From Lumbricus terrestris (taxonomy: Eukaryota; Annelida; Clitellata; Crassiclitellata; Lumbricidae): a stretch of 64,000 nt of DNA. Position numbers and translations under genes: made by a program. Location: positions 10,554,047 through 10,618,046 of the forward strand of contig OX457052.1 of the NCBI GenBank assembly GCA_949752735.1, given 5' to 3'. Shown here piece by piece: positions 47,656-59,814 of the stretch (position 1 is the stretch's first letter; every line of letters starts with the position of its first letter). Below the pieces are notes generated by a model that saw nothing but the letters and a program-made list of their open reading frames with translations, did not search any database and was not told where the DNA came from.

Positions 47656-48479
47656 AGCCCTATAGGGTCGGCCTACAAATAAAAAGACATTCATGTTTTG
47701 TTATATTCAGGCACACATGCTTCGCAATCGTGATGTCGAATTAAGCGCTAGGCCTATAGGTATTGAGTATTTGAGTATAGACGCAGGGCACCAGTTTATT
47801 CACGAGCGCTTCAAATGGATCGCCCCGTTGTCCAGGCTATATAGTATATACACATTCACATAGAACACGCGAAGGTCTAAAATAGGCTTTTTATTTATTG
47901 CATTTCATTACATTACATAGACCTAATAATTATCATGTCGCATTGCATCATATCATATTATTAGACCTATAGTCTAATATAGGCTATTATTTATTGCATT
48001 TCATTGCATCACATAGGCCTAATATCATGTCGCATCGCATAATATCCTATTATTATATTATATTTAATCATAAACATCATCAAGGACAACAGCTTCGACT
48101 GAAAATATTGAACGAAGACGCCACAGAAGCCTTAATAACGCCGGCTAATTAGTGCTTGATGAGTTTTCCAGACGGAGTAAATGACCGGTCGAGGCTGGAA
48201 GCGACTACAGGTCCTTGTGGAAAACCGAAGCATTCGAGATGGGCCTTCTACTTCGAAATTAATCCGACTTTGCCGGCGATTTAATCACTTGCGTGATGAG
48301 GAAAGCGATGTCTGCACATGCGTCTTGCATCTTGCATGCGTTCGCAGTAATCTCTATGCGGCCTTCGTCGGTTTTCGTCGTCGGCGGCGCTAGTATCGGT
48401 AGCGTCTGGCTATGTCGTCTGCGACGTATTACTGCGCGGCAGCGGCGGTTTAAACCTGAGATCTAGAGCTGAATTCTGT

Positions 48480-49165
48480 CTCGCCAGGAGAGAAAGAGAG
48501 GCAGACAGACACACAGGCAGACAGACAGACAGACATATAGGCAGATATACATACAGACAGACAGACAGACATACAGTTAATCAGGCAGATAGGCAGATAA
48601 TCTGGCAGACAGACAGACATAGCCTACAGACAGACAGACAGATAGGTTGATAGACAGATAGGTATACAGACAAGCAGACTGACCACAACGGAATGGGGCT
48701 GATAGACGGAATTGGAAAGACGCAGTGACAGAAAGAAAAACTGCGAACGAAAGGGTAATGTCCAAAAAGAAAGCCTTTGCGACAGACAGACAGACAGACA
48801 GACATACAGACAGACGGGCAGGCAGGCAGGCAGGCATACAGACAGACAAATAGACACACAGACGAACGGACAGCCAGACAATAGGCTAAAACGAAACACG
48901 GCGCATCATAGACGGAGATATGCATACACAAGCAGACAGTACGACACGAGAATGAGAAATACGCACAAACAGAAACAGACGGTGCAGACAGGTTGCAGAA
49001 AGCGTCACAGAACGACACATTCGCCCAGGCAGACAGAAACGAGACATAAAGAGACATAGAAGGACATAAAGAGACCGAGACAGACAGCCTGACGGAGACG
49101 CCCACGGAACGAGACATGAAACCAGACACACGCAAAAGACGGAGACAAGCGTAGCAGAGACCGAA
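48480..49165. repeat. (CAGA)n-rich tract
   Basis: About 0.7 kb dominated by CAGACAGACAGA with interruptions. The 250-codon minus-strand ORF (CLSVCLSVCLSV-like) is only its translation. Confidence 0.92.
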
Positions 49166-49560
49166 ACAAACACAGAGAGTTTGCGTGGTTATGAGTCGGC
49201 GCGTGTGCAGCGCCCGAAACAGCGGCGGGTCCCTCCGAGAGGCAGGAGGAGGCCTACGTGCCGTTGGAACGGCGGTGGCGGTGGAGGCTATTGACTGATT
49301 GCCGGCTGGAGATATGGCGCAGTGCCTGGCCACGGCGGAGGAGAAGAAGGAGGAGGAGGCGGTCGTTGTCAGCGCTCTATCGTGTATATATGTCTGCGTC
49401 TGGCAGTATTACATCACTGGGCCAGCCCAATAGTCCGCCAACCGTGGGGTGCACAGGTTGTGCGACGGGACGGAGACATTGCCCTGTTTTGAGGACACCC
49501 CGGCCGCCAGCCCGCCCGCCCTGCTCGAAATAGATAAAATGTTACGGACGCCTATGCAAA
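49165..49560. promoter_or_regulatory. CpG-rich segment, possible promoter or first exon
   Basis: GC-rich and CpG-dense compared with neighbours (GGCGGTGGCGGTGGAGGC; CCGGCCGCCAGCCCGCCCGCC). No convincing coding frame and no core promoter motif assigned. Animal gene starts often lie in such segments, but no downstream gene was recognised. Confidence 0.3.
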
Positions 49561-50588
49561 TTGCAGTTTTGCCGAACCTGCTTCGCTTAAAAATAAAAGA
49601 TTCGACTGCGGCTGTGGACTATGTACACTCGATTGGCCGTTGACGGGGGGAGAAGGACACAGGCGAACGCAGACAGGCAGTGAGGCAGAGAGAGCGAGAG
49701 CGAAAGAGGCGCGCAGGCGACGACGGAATGTTTGGCATAGATTTTTAAGCCAGCCCGGCATTGCGCATTTTTAACTCTATAACCCACTGTGCAAACAACA
49801 TACTAGCGGATAGTGTACATTTTTATGACATACACATTATTAGCTCATTATCGCCGAGTTGCATAATAATGTTATGACCGTGCGCTGCTGCTGTACAACT
49901 AACTTGTACAAATCGACACCCATCCGGCCGTACGGTTGACGGGAGTTCTTCGGCATTCACGGATATGTGGGTAAGCTGGTTTTCTTCTTTCTCGACACCT
50001 TTTTTCACGCAGTTTTTTTAGCTGTTAGCTTTGGCGTCGAGCTTTTATTGACTCGATGCCGTATAAAAAAATTCTACAGCTTGGCCAGACGTTGAGCACG
50101 CCATTAGCATTATTTTTGTGCTTATATTTAGACAGATGAAATAAACAATCGTCAATGTCTGTGTTTTTTTGTCGTGATCGATTTGAGCTTTTATAATTCT
50201 TGTGAACTGTTATAATGGTGATGAACGTTTTGTGTGATTTGTCTGCTGCGCCTTGAACAGCTTTTTGTGCTCTCGCATCGGTCAAATTTTTCTGATGAAA
50301 CCTTCGATTTTTGGACGAGAAAACTGACTTGAATTTTTAGACGGGCTTTTTTTACTTTCGTTGGCTTCTTTCAGAAACCTTTGATGATGTATTATTATTC
50401 TGAAGTTCCTATTAGTTCTTCGCCATTTGACTCGGAAAGTTTCCTGTCAGCCTGCGATGACTTTGTATTGTGTTCTTGTGGATGTAAAATGCGTAGTTAG
50501 CCTACTTTGGTTGTTAGTCTTCACACCTTCGTGGTAAGCTTTGCTTTTCGCAGAAATGTGTTTTATTTAGTCTGAGATTTGTCTGTTG

Positions 50589-50993
50589 GGTACTTATGGG
50601 TTAATTCACCTGATTTATTTTTTTGCTGGGTAAAATATTTCCTCACGAAATAGAAGCGGGATTTAGCGCGTGAGGGTCGGTTAGGGCTCAGGTTAGGCGT
50701 CGTGAGGGTCGGTTAGGGTTAGTTTTAGGGTTAGTGCAGTCATTCTGCTGAAATTGAAGCTGGATTGATGAACAATATTTTTCAATGAAAAATGGATGAA
50801 AAATATTTGCTGACGAAATAGAAGCGGGATTTATCAAACAAATTCTTGTCTAAAGAGAAGATGGATCGATGAAAAGGATTCTTGGCAAACTAGAAGTTGG
50901 ATTTATTAAAGATAACAACGCTGCAGCGTATATAGTCTACCGAGTCATTATAGAAGAAAAAAATTAAATCAGGTGAATTAACCCATAAGTACC
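50589..50993. mobile_element. MITE with telomere-like internal repeats, perfect 8-bp target duplication
   Basis: Termini GGTACTTATGGGTTAATTCA / TGAATTAACCCATAAGTACC are perfect inverted repeats that extend about 28 bases. Flanks GTCTGTTG at 50581-50588 and 50994-51001. Inside are GGTCGGTTAGGG twice, GGTTAGGGTTAG and TTTTAGGGTTAG, plus repeats of GAAATAGAAGCGGGATTTA. Confidence 0.93.
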
Positions 50994-51001
50994 GTCTGTT
51001 G

Positions 51002-51830
51002 TAACAAGGGAAGCAGGTTCCAAGATATCTACCCTTGATTGGAAGTTTTGAAAATTTACAGCACTGACTAATTCAGTATTGATTTACAGTGAGAAATACT
51101 TCCGGAGCACCACTGCTATTATAGTTGCTAGGAAACTTGCAATATTGAAGAGAAAATTGTAAATTGTCAATTTAATGAGAAATTGTAGAGAAATTTAAAT
51201 TGTCATTTTGAAGAGCATAAATATTGTAATTCTAGTGAGAAAGTTGTGTGTTTTGTATTTAAAGTTGTAGATTAAAAGAGTTAGATCTATACTAGTTTTG
51301 AGCGATTGATTTAAATATTAAATGGTTTTCATATTGAAGTGAAAGTGTTAGCTTTGGAAACAGTAATCGAAAAGAGGTAGAAAGCTGTCATTTTGTATCT
51401 CACAAAAGTTTACATTTTGAAGAAAACTGATTTAACTTCAGCAAAAGAGAATGTCTAAGATGCTGTTCTTGTGAAAAAGTGGTTCATGTATTTCGAGATA
51501 ATGATCTTAAATTTCATTTTTCGCATAGGGATGTTCAGGTGAATGTTTGCAAGAACTGCAGGAGCAGAAATATATATAAAGTAGAGGCAGCTATTCTGTA
51601 TAGTAGGCGGCGCATTATTAATTAGGAAAATGTTGGATGCAAACTGATGGTAGAAAGTAAATTTAGAATTTGTGGAAGGACTAAATGGTGTTTTAGTACT
51701 AGGCTACTGCTTGGAAATCAAAACTTTTGCTGCACGACAAAGGAGATTTTCTTAATGGGAAATATTGTCCATGAATATAAAGCATTAGAAAGTTTTTAGG
51801 GGTCAGATACCTTTAATATTCAGGAGGTTA
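51002..51830. other. AT-rich stretch without recognised features
   Basis: Repeated AGAAATTGTA/ATTGTAAATT-like phrases but no ORF above 60 codons and no repeat boundary recognised. Confidence 0.5.
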
Positions 51831-51834
51831 TCTC

Positions 51835-51895
51835 CTTTTTTGAGTAGGTCTCTTAAAGGCACTATATAAATTCTCGAAATGAATGAATGAATTTC
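51835..51895 (+). mobile_element. LINE 3' tail
   Basis: GGCACTATATAAATTCTCG then GAAT repeats. Confidence 0.5.
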
Positions 51896-52558
51896 TGTAT
51901 TTAGAAGAACCTATGCTGGAGAGAGCTGAATAAATTACTGGCACATAAATTATTCACATTGTCTCAGATTCCAGACATGCTATCTATAGTGCAGTGAAGA
52001 TGTCTGTTGTATATTTGAGCTGATCCCTGCTAAAGAATCACTTGAAGTTTCAGGGATGAAACATTTTTCTCTTTGTACCTGTACTTACAATGGGGAGATT
52101 GCAAAGAGAAGGACGAGGAGTAAGAGGTGGAATGTGGTTAAGGCGGTTGAGTTGAAAGAGGGCTTTAGCTGAGGTGAAAGAATTGAAGGGGGAGCATGGC
52201 TTTATTGGATGCTGAAAGAGTTTCATAATCAGGGTGGGGTCCTGGATTTCAAAGGTCTTTTGATGGAGCAGAATTATAAGCACCCCACCACACATCAATT
52301 CGATGAATAAAAAGATGAGGAGAAAGACGGAGACTAAATTAATGGAAGAAAAAGTTAAGAATTGGCAGGAAAAGGGGCAGAAGGCAGAGGAAATGAACGC
52401 ACAAAAGAAAGTAGAGAAAGAGGAGGATAAAAATTTGATGTGGAAAAGGAAGATGTATCGGGACAGGGAAGTTGAGAGAGGAGTAGATTTATTATGATGT
52501 TCAACAATCATTGAACATTAAATCATTCTGTTCACGTGGCTTGCATGGTATGCCTGTT

Positions 52559-52873
52559 CAGAGGCGGATACATAAATTTTGGAAGGGAGGGGCCATATTT
52601 TTGGTCCTGGGTAAAAAAATTCTCGTTGGTCTTTCACTGAAAAATCTGATGACTCTTTCTCCCGAGAATTTCTTAAAACCCGTGGCAACTCCGTTTTTTA
52701 AAAACCTGATGACCTATTTTTTTAGTCATATGCTACTTTTTTCTCTCCCTCTCCTTTTCCGCTGCACATTGATTGGAGGCTTGTTGAAACCTGATGGGAA
52801 GGGGCCACGTCCTGTGCAAATCTCTGAACATGGGCCTATGTCCGGATTGCCTCCCCCCCTGGATCCGCCCCAG
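52559..52873. mobile_element. hAT-type MITE, family C
   Basis: Starts CAGAGGCGGATAC and ends GGATCCGCCCCAG, flanked by TGCCTGTT (52551-52558) and TGCCTGTC (52874-52881), 7 of 8 identical. Orientation opposite to 25451-25755. Confidence 0.9.
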
Positions 52874-53569
52874 TGCCTGTCACAGTTCACGAACTTTAGG
52901 CAGATTTGCAGAAAACGTTGTGTAACACAATTGATGCAGAAAAATAGTCGTTCATCATGGACCATTGATGCATTTAGTGAAACCTGTCACTGTAGACTTA
53001 GGGCTAGACATTTTGGGGGACCTACAGCAGTGGTTTCTTTAACGTCTGTAAGGCCTTTGAAATGGCCTTGACTTTTGCTGTATATCACCCTTCTGCATCG
53101 CCTCGTTTTCAACGCATATATAGAGCATGTGCACGGTCAGATAGGTCGCAATGACTTTGCATGCAGTACTCTGCGAAATCCAATAATTATTGTCTGCATG
53201 TGCGCTGTCTGAGATAGAGAACAATGCTACAAGAACAGAGGACGTCCGTCGGTATAGCACCATTGTCTTCTTCCATTGATAGATTAGTTTGTATAAATTG
53301 CATTATGATTTCGTTACTGTATAATTTATGACACGCCGTACATATCATGTGTACAGCACGCACGTTGCGATGGGCTGCGCTCTTTAGACCCTGGATAATA
53401 TTATGAGGCGTTTTTGGGAATGTGGATTTCGTAAATGAGTTATTAAACCCAGACCCCTTTCGTCTGCAGTCTGCAGCAACTGGGTACCTGAGAGCCTGTA
53501 AGAAAACGCAAGTCTGCCGGTTTTTTATATAACCGAAAGAAAAAGCAAGTGACGTAAGATGCGTTGTAA

Positions 53570-53720
53570 CCATCGGTCAGTCAATGACCTGCGACCGACC
53601 GACGGACTGCCCCGACCGACCGACCGACCGACTGCAGCGCATCTTCGTGGATAGACGTTGCCTCCTCCGACTCCGACTCCGACTGTCTCCTTGGCCTCCG
53701 GAGTAGCGTCTGCCTGCCTG
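53570..53720. repeat. (GACC)n and (CTCCGA)n low-complexity, CpG-rich
   Basis: CGACCGACCGACCGACCGAC and CTCCGACTCCGACTCCGACT runs. No gene assigned. Confidence 0.8.
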
Positions 53721-54000
53721 TACTGTGCTAGACGCGATCAATACAGTCTGTGACATCACAAGGTGTGCGTGTCCTTGTTTGTCGCACGGGCGCCCGGTCG
53801 AGGCTCGTCGTCGGAATGGCAAGGCTGAACAACAACAGACGACGTCCAAGATTCCGATAGTCTACCTTGTTGTCTTGAACACGTGCGGAGATAGCCGTCG
53901 GGAATCTGTTTCATTTGGTCTGGGGTTCGAATCCCGATCAAGTTGGACGTTTCTTGCGTTTGAGCAAAGCATGACCAGTTGTTAGCATTGTATCTTTGGG

Positions 54001-54290
54001 TGGGGCGGGATGGTGTAGTGGTGGGTGTAGTGAACAACAGTCGTCCAAGATTCCGTTATCCAGTCTGCCTTGTCTTGAACGTGTGGAGTTAGTTGTCAGA
54101 ATTCGGTGCCTTCAAGCCGGACGGTCCAGGTTCGAATCCACCTCAAGCCGTTGTGCAGGGACCCTGAGAAAGTAATTGGTAATTCACTGGTAATTGCGCA
54201 TGCACCTTGGCTTGAAACCCAAATGCAGTATCAGCGATGTAGTCGGGAGCACCTCTGAGTAGAGAGCTTGAAGGGCGCTATATCAAATGC
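54001..54290 (+). mobile_element. tRNA-derived SINE (family 1) with a 75-bp insertion in its head
   Basis: Head GGGGCGGGATGGTGTAGTGG is split from the B box (GGTTCGAATCCACC) by an insert resembling 53826-53897 (AACAACAG, GTCCAAGATTCCG, CTTGAAC, GTGTGGAG). The remainder is typical. Confidence 0.82.
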
Positions 54291-54589
54291 GAGGGGAAAA
54301 AATCTTTTAGTAGGGCATGTCCAGTTAAGTTTCATCGGTAGTTTGTGGTTCGAAAATGAACTTCTTTATCGAATTGACCTATAGATTTGACCCGTCTCTG
54401 ACCTGCAAGATCTCCGATATATAGGTTTCTTCGATAAATTGCCGAGTTTTCACTTTTAAAAGCGTTTCACTTCAAGAGGCTATTGATTGGTGCATTGTGC
54501 ATTATGATGATGGTGGCCCTACCTTCCTACCTACCTTCAGTCACTGCTAACTCCTTGCATTCCTCCTTGTTGCCTGTGATCATCAAGTA

Positions 54590-54835
54590 TAATAATGATA
54601 ATAATAATAATAATCTTTTCTTTAATTGAACGCCTGCAAGACGCACTGCGCTTTACATTTACAAGTTATGCAGTAATCTTAATTAAACTTAACTACTAAC
54701 TGAGCAGACAGCTTTGCAATTACAACGGCACCAATGGCAGCCTACAAAGCTAATCCGCCCAACGGGGGCTCGAACTCACTAGGCTACTTCTCGCACTCTT
54801 GGCCAGCGTGTTAACCATTACTCTACCGGGCCCCC
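54590..54835 (-). mobile_element. tRNA-derived SINE (family 2)
   Basis: Reverse complement of the GGCCCGGTAGAGTAATGG… head with GAGTTCGAGCCC (B box) and GTTGGGCGGATTAGC, ending in (ATT)n. Matches 61045-61272 closely. Confidence 0.82.
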
Positions 54836-54889
54836 CAAGTATGGGTCTTTTGGCTGAACCCCGATGCATGTAGTACGTTTATGGGCTTG

Positions 54890-55075
54890 CGTGCATTACA
54901 TGCTTCGGCTCCCAGGGAATGGAATCTACTTCCATTCTCACTTCGTAGCTCAAATTCACTTTCTACCTTAAAAACATGGTTCAGGACTGACTATTTCTCC
55001 TTGGCTTTCAAGCACATGGATCTCTAACGACATCTTCCCTCAGATTCACATTTCGATTTGACCTTGCATGCATAA
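54890..55075 (+). mobile_element. LINE 3' end, second tail type
   Basis: Reading SAPREWNLLPFSLRSSNSLS, then LKTWFRTDYFSL and a stop, then CCTCAGATTCACATTTCGAT. The same 3' tail appears at 56930-57000 with (AAT)n. Confidence 0.65.
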
Positions 55076-56199
55076 GAAGTTTATTTAATAATAATATTAG
55101 TAATAATGTTATTAGAGGAATCAATGAATTAGAATATGGATTGGGATTGCTGCTAATGTGCATGTCAGATGCAGATTGATATACGGGATAAAATTGGCCT
55201 GTTATCTTTGCCATGACTTCGGTGGTGTCGCAGTACATGGCTGATTCCATATGCTTTGGGTGCCTGTGCCACAGCCTAGGCCTATTTAGTGATTGATTAT
55301 AAACGTCTATTACAGGTCTATGAATTCTCTAAGCTTTCCTGATTTTCATTGTCACTATCCGTTAACTTGTATGTTTTAGTTTTGTTGAATTTACTTTTTA
55401 TGGGAACTGCATTGTTCTGAACTAAAGTGATACAGGTCTTCCAATCTTTCTACCTCGATTTAGCGATTGATAATTCACCGCTGAACTTTGTTTAATAGAA
55501 GGATTTTAACATATCAGAGTTGTGTATTGTGTTTGCTGGTTCGAACAACACATTCATTGTTCTGCTATTGTTGGTCAGTTTATTGTATGGTTGAGGATGT
55601 AAGTGGAACCTTATTAATATGGTTTAAAAAAAATGGTGCTACAAGATTTGCTTTATTGTGTTGGCATCTTTATTTTATTGTAGTCATTGCTGGTAATTGT
55701 GCATACACGTGTGCATTGATAAGGAGCTGCTTAATTGAACATTGAGAAATTGGGAATCTGTGGTTAGTTCAGGACTAGAACTTCAAGGACAAAGTTTCTC
55801 ACCAAGGACTCTGTTTCTAGGATTGAATATCCTGGTCACGGTCATTGTCTTTGAGGAAGGTCCACAGTGGCCTTATTGATTTTCTGTGCGGATCACGAAA
55901 CGGCTGACCTGGTATTGACCATTGCCTGGTTGATTTGATGGAGTGGCATTTCCGGGCTTTAGTTCAGTTGAGGCTTGTAACGTGCGCTGGCTAATGCATG
56001 CATGCGTCTTTCAAGGCGACATAGTTTGACCAATCTAGTGATACAAGAGATCAGTGACTCCTCTGAATTGCCAAGTGACATGAATTAAATGAACCCTTAA
56101 CCATGATCCAACTATAGAGACCCTCCAGCTGGAATGGACTCCCACCAGAGCCGTTTTGTTGCCCTGCAAAAAATATGCATGCTTTCTCCCAACTGTGTA

Positions 56200-56531
56200 A
56201 CTGTAGTCGTACATTTATATAGTGCCCCTTCAAGAGCAACTCCTCAGAGGCGCTCCCGACCTGACACCAAACCACAATCAAAGAGAATGGTTTTCAAACG
56301 CTTGCGGAAAGGTGGCAAAGAAAGACAAAGAAGTTCATTACGGAGACTAATAGGTAACTTATTCCAGAAAGACGGACCGACCATAGCAAAGCTTCTGTGC
56401 AGCACTGTGGAAGATCGAGCCATAGGGACAACCAGGTCACCATGCGCAGCAGAGCGAAGGAATCTACGGCCTGGAATGGATAGCACAGGTACACAGAGTT
56501 CCATAAGATAGGTCGGACTCCTACACGTCAT
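56200..56531 (-). mobile_element. LINE (CR1/L2-like) RT C-terminal fragment
   Basis: The minus ORF holds PGRRFLRSAAHGDLVVPMAR, SFAMVGPSFWNKLPISLRNE and FRKRLKTILFDCGL, closely matching the LINE C-terminal consensus. The 3' tail at 56200-56245 is inverted. Confidence 0.82.
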
Positions 56532-56929
56532 CTCTGTTTAGCCATGGCTAGAGTGTTGGAGAGCCTCTGTGTAGGCACATTGAAGATGCGCTATATAAAT
56601 TCACGGAATTAATTATTGTCAACTGAGGCTGAGTTTGGCTGAGGGTGCAGATAGAACAGAAACCTGGAAACAGATTTCTGCCAGGTGGCGGGATCAATAA
56701 GGCTGGGTGATTATATAATGACTTGCACCGAAATGCTTTGAACTGTGAAGTGTGAATAACTTGTGGAGTGAACCATTTTCATATATTGGGTGTTTTGTAA
56801 CATATTGAAGGCAATCGGTTTTTTATATTATCTTTTATCGTGCAAATCTGTGTTTTTCTTATATGTATGTTGGAGGTGCCTGATAGTTGCTGTTTAATAA
56901 TTGTGTATTCTTCATACCATTTTTCTGCG

Positions 56930-57005
56930 CCTCAGATTCACATTTTGGTGTGACCTTGAGGCTTGCGCGCGTTATAAATTTATGTAATAATAATAATAAT
57001 AATTG
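56930..57005 (+). mobile_element. LINE 3' tail, second type
   Basis: CCTCAGATTCACATTTTGGT, GCGCGTTATAAATTTATG and (AAT)n. Confidence 0.6.
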
Positions 57006-57428
57006 GTTTCCAGTTCCATTTATCATGCACTGTACTATCAGATCTTGCCTTTATTACCAGCTGCTAAAGAAGGTCACATCGCTTTTACCCGAGTCAACTT
57101 CAACTTGTCTGTGTTTTTTCAAGATTCTTTTCATCTCTTGTCGGTTCGCATATATTTTGCTCTGGAGTCTGGACTATTGTAATTCAATGCTCTTCTCTTT
57201 TGCCTTCCCATGCCTTATCATACGTCGCTGGTCTGTTGAATTCTGCTTTCCTGGTTTTGCTTTGTTTAGGTCATTGTTTTGTCTTTCGTTGTCTCTTCAA
57301 ACTCCAGGTGCTATAAAAGTTATTTGAATACGATTATGATTAGACAATTGCGACGTTTTCCTTCATAAGGCATTGTCATTGTGATCAATCCATCAATAAT
57401 CAATGATTTAATTCATTTAATTTAATTG

Positions 57429-57748
57429 TGGGGTGCGGTGGTGAGTGCAGCCGGAGGGTTGCAGATTCGAATCCACCTCAAGTCACCATGTAAGGACCTT
57501 GGGCAAGTCTTTCACTCGCAATTGCTCAGCGCTTCGGCGTGAAACTCTGATGCAGTGTCCGCGCTGTAGTCGGTAGCGCCTCTGAGTAGCTCAAGTCGCC
57601 ACGTAGGCACCTTGGACAAGTCCTTCACTAACAATTGCTCAGCGCTTCGACGTGAAACTCCGATGCAGTGTCCGCTCTGCAGTCGGGAGCGCCTCTGAGT
57701 AGAGCACTTGAAGGGGCGCTATAACAAGTGTGCATACAGACAAACAAC
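57429..57748 (+). mobile_element. Composite tRNA-derived SINE (family 1), partial dimer
   Basis: A head-deleted copy reaches GCGCCTCTGAGTAG and then resumes at CTCAAGTCGCCACGTAGG, repeating the body and tail. This looks like internal duplication by unequal exchange between the two halves. Confidence 0.82.
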
Positions 57749-58289
57749 AATTCATGTTGTTGCTTTTACCCGTTATAGCACACATAGCATTTTAATCACG
57801 CTAGGAGATGATGTTATTGACGACTGTGATTGGAAAAGATACACATTGTGCGGACGTTGACCTTGCAGTACCGTGTTGTCGTCACGCCACATTTGCTGTG
57901 GCTGGAAAGTAGTTCAGGTTAGCACGCTACAGGATTGTGTCTGCCTGCTGATACATTTTCTGACTGCGTGGAGATGTGTTTTGTGTGAGAACGGTGTCTC
58001 AAATCAGACACCAGTGTTGCCAGAGTGTGTATGTCTAGTAGTCAGGCACACCAGATGTGGCCTATTATTATAGTCCGCTGGTGTATTTTCAGGGCCACAC
58101 GACAAGTTAATTTTTATAGATTTACTACTATGATAGATCTGATTATGAGCATTTCATGCTGGGATATTGTCTTTTTGACCGGATATAATAAGTCTGGGAG
58201 TCTGTTTTCTGGTGGAACGTAATTGGTTATCGGAGAGGAGATGAGAGGATTCTGCATTGTCAATTAACAGACCCATCTTTGTCTGTTCT

Positions 58290-58600
58290 CCAAAGCAGCC
58301 ATCTTGTTCTGCAAAGAACCGTCTTTTCCCTGCAAAGTAGCCATCGTTTTCCTGCAAATTAGCTACTTTTTTTCTATAAAGGAGCCATCTTTTTCTGCAA
58401 AGGAACCGTATTCTTGTACAAAGGACCTGTCTTCTTGTACAAAGGAGCCATCTTCTTTACAAAATGACAACTTTTTCTGCAAAGGAGCCATCTTTTTCTG
58501 CAGAGGAGCCATGTTTTTTCCTGCAAATTAGCTATCTTTTTCTTGCAGAGGAGCCTGTCTTTTTTCATGCATGGGAGCCATCTTTTTTCCTGCAAGCAGT
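58290..58600. repeat. Minisatellite, units of about 24 bp
   Basis: Degenerate copies of GCAAAGGAGCCATCTTTTTC, about a dozen units. Confidence 0.85.
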
Positions 58601-58774
58601 TGAAGTGGCTGGCCCCTGAGCTACAACGAATTCAGATAAACACATCTGATAGCTTTTGCTTGAAGTCGATGTTGCCTGGTCCTGAATATTGAGAGATGCA
58701 AAACCGTTGCAGCCTTGAATAGAGGTCAGCGATTGGCCGGATTTAAAAATTCGGTTTGGGCTGCATTACTTGTG

Positions 58775-58778
<4 letters not shown>

Positions 58779-58865
<87 letters not shown>

Positions 58866-58876
58866 ATATATATATG
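58779..58876. repeat. (AT)n(GT)n(AT)n microsatellite
   Basis: About 35 AT units, then TG units, then AT. Confidence 0.97.
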
Positions 58877-59089
58877 CATTGTTTTTTGGTACTGAGCAGA
58901 TTAGTTTTTGTGAGGAAACGAGAATCTGTATGCCTTGCTTTATGCAAAGACTAAGAAAAAATGAAGTTGCTGGCACAGCTACCTTTGGGGGGGGCTAGCT
59001 TTGGAGATGCTTTTTTTCTATACTTTTCTTGTAACTTTGGGTGACAGTTTCAACAAGCCAGGTGTAGTTATTAGAAATTACATTATATT

Positions 59090-59149
59090 GTATGTATGTA
59101 TGTATGTATGTATGTATGTATGTATGTATGTATGTATGTATGTATGTAT
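59090..59149. repeat. (GTAT)n microsatellite
   Basis: About 15 GTAT units that form the end of the adjacent minus-strand SINE. Confidence 0.95.
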
Positions 59150-59370
59150 GAGCACTTGTTATAGCGCCCTTCAAGAATTCTACTCAGATTCGCTCATGTC
59201 TACAGCGCGGACACTGAATCGGAGTTTCACGTGGAAGCACGTGAGCAATTACGAGTGAAGGACTTGCTCAAGGTCCCTACTCGGTGACTTGAGGTGGAAT
59301 CGAACCCGCAACCTTCTAGTTCGGTTCCAAGGCACCGAACATACCCAGGGCTACACCACTGTGCCTCACA
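59150..59370 (-). mobile_element. tRNA-derived SINE (family 1)
   Basis: Minus-strand copy, tail GCACTTGTTATAGCGCCC next to the (GTAT)n run, head CACCACTGTGCCTCACA diverged. Confidence 0.83.
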
Positions 59371-59814
59371 GTGCCCCCTTTTTACATCACTAATGAGTAG
59401 CTTCTATTGCGCCAGCTTCTGCTGATGAAGACCGCATCCAGTGGTGCACCAAAAGTCGAGCCGTATAATCAAATAAATGTGCAGAGGATCAGTGTGTTGA
59501 GACAGATAGACTGACAGCCTATGATGGATAAGCTATCCAAAACAGATAGATTTTAAAGGGTACAATAATTAGCTTGACTGGGAAATGGGATGTCCTGACA
59601 GTCCTGTGTTGATGGAAAAATTTGGCCATTCAGACATTGTTTGACTCCAGAATAATGTGTGTCATGCTGCGTCATCTGCTGTCATTCTTAGGATACAACC
59701 ACTGGGGTAAGGGAATGTCATTTCTAGGGGCTGGAACTTCTCCCCCCCTGGAGATGTTTTGATGAAACACTAGAGGTTTGGGGTTCAAATTCCCTTCTGG
59801 ACAAACACTTTGTC

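Noticed and set aside
48581..49333. 250-codon minus-strand ORF
   Set aside because: It is the translation of a (CAGA)n tract (repeating CLSV), with no domain and no codon bias.
50650..50740. TTAGGG-like repeats considered as a true chromosome end
   Set aside because: They are few, degenerate and enclosed in an element with its own inverted ends and target duplication.
52050..52511. 153-codon minus-strand ORF rich in Phe/Ser/Leu
   Set aside because: It is the antisense of a purine-rich stretch, low complexity, with no recognisable domain or splice context.
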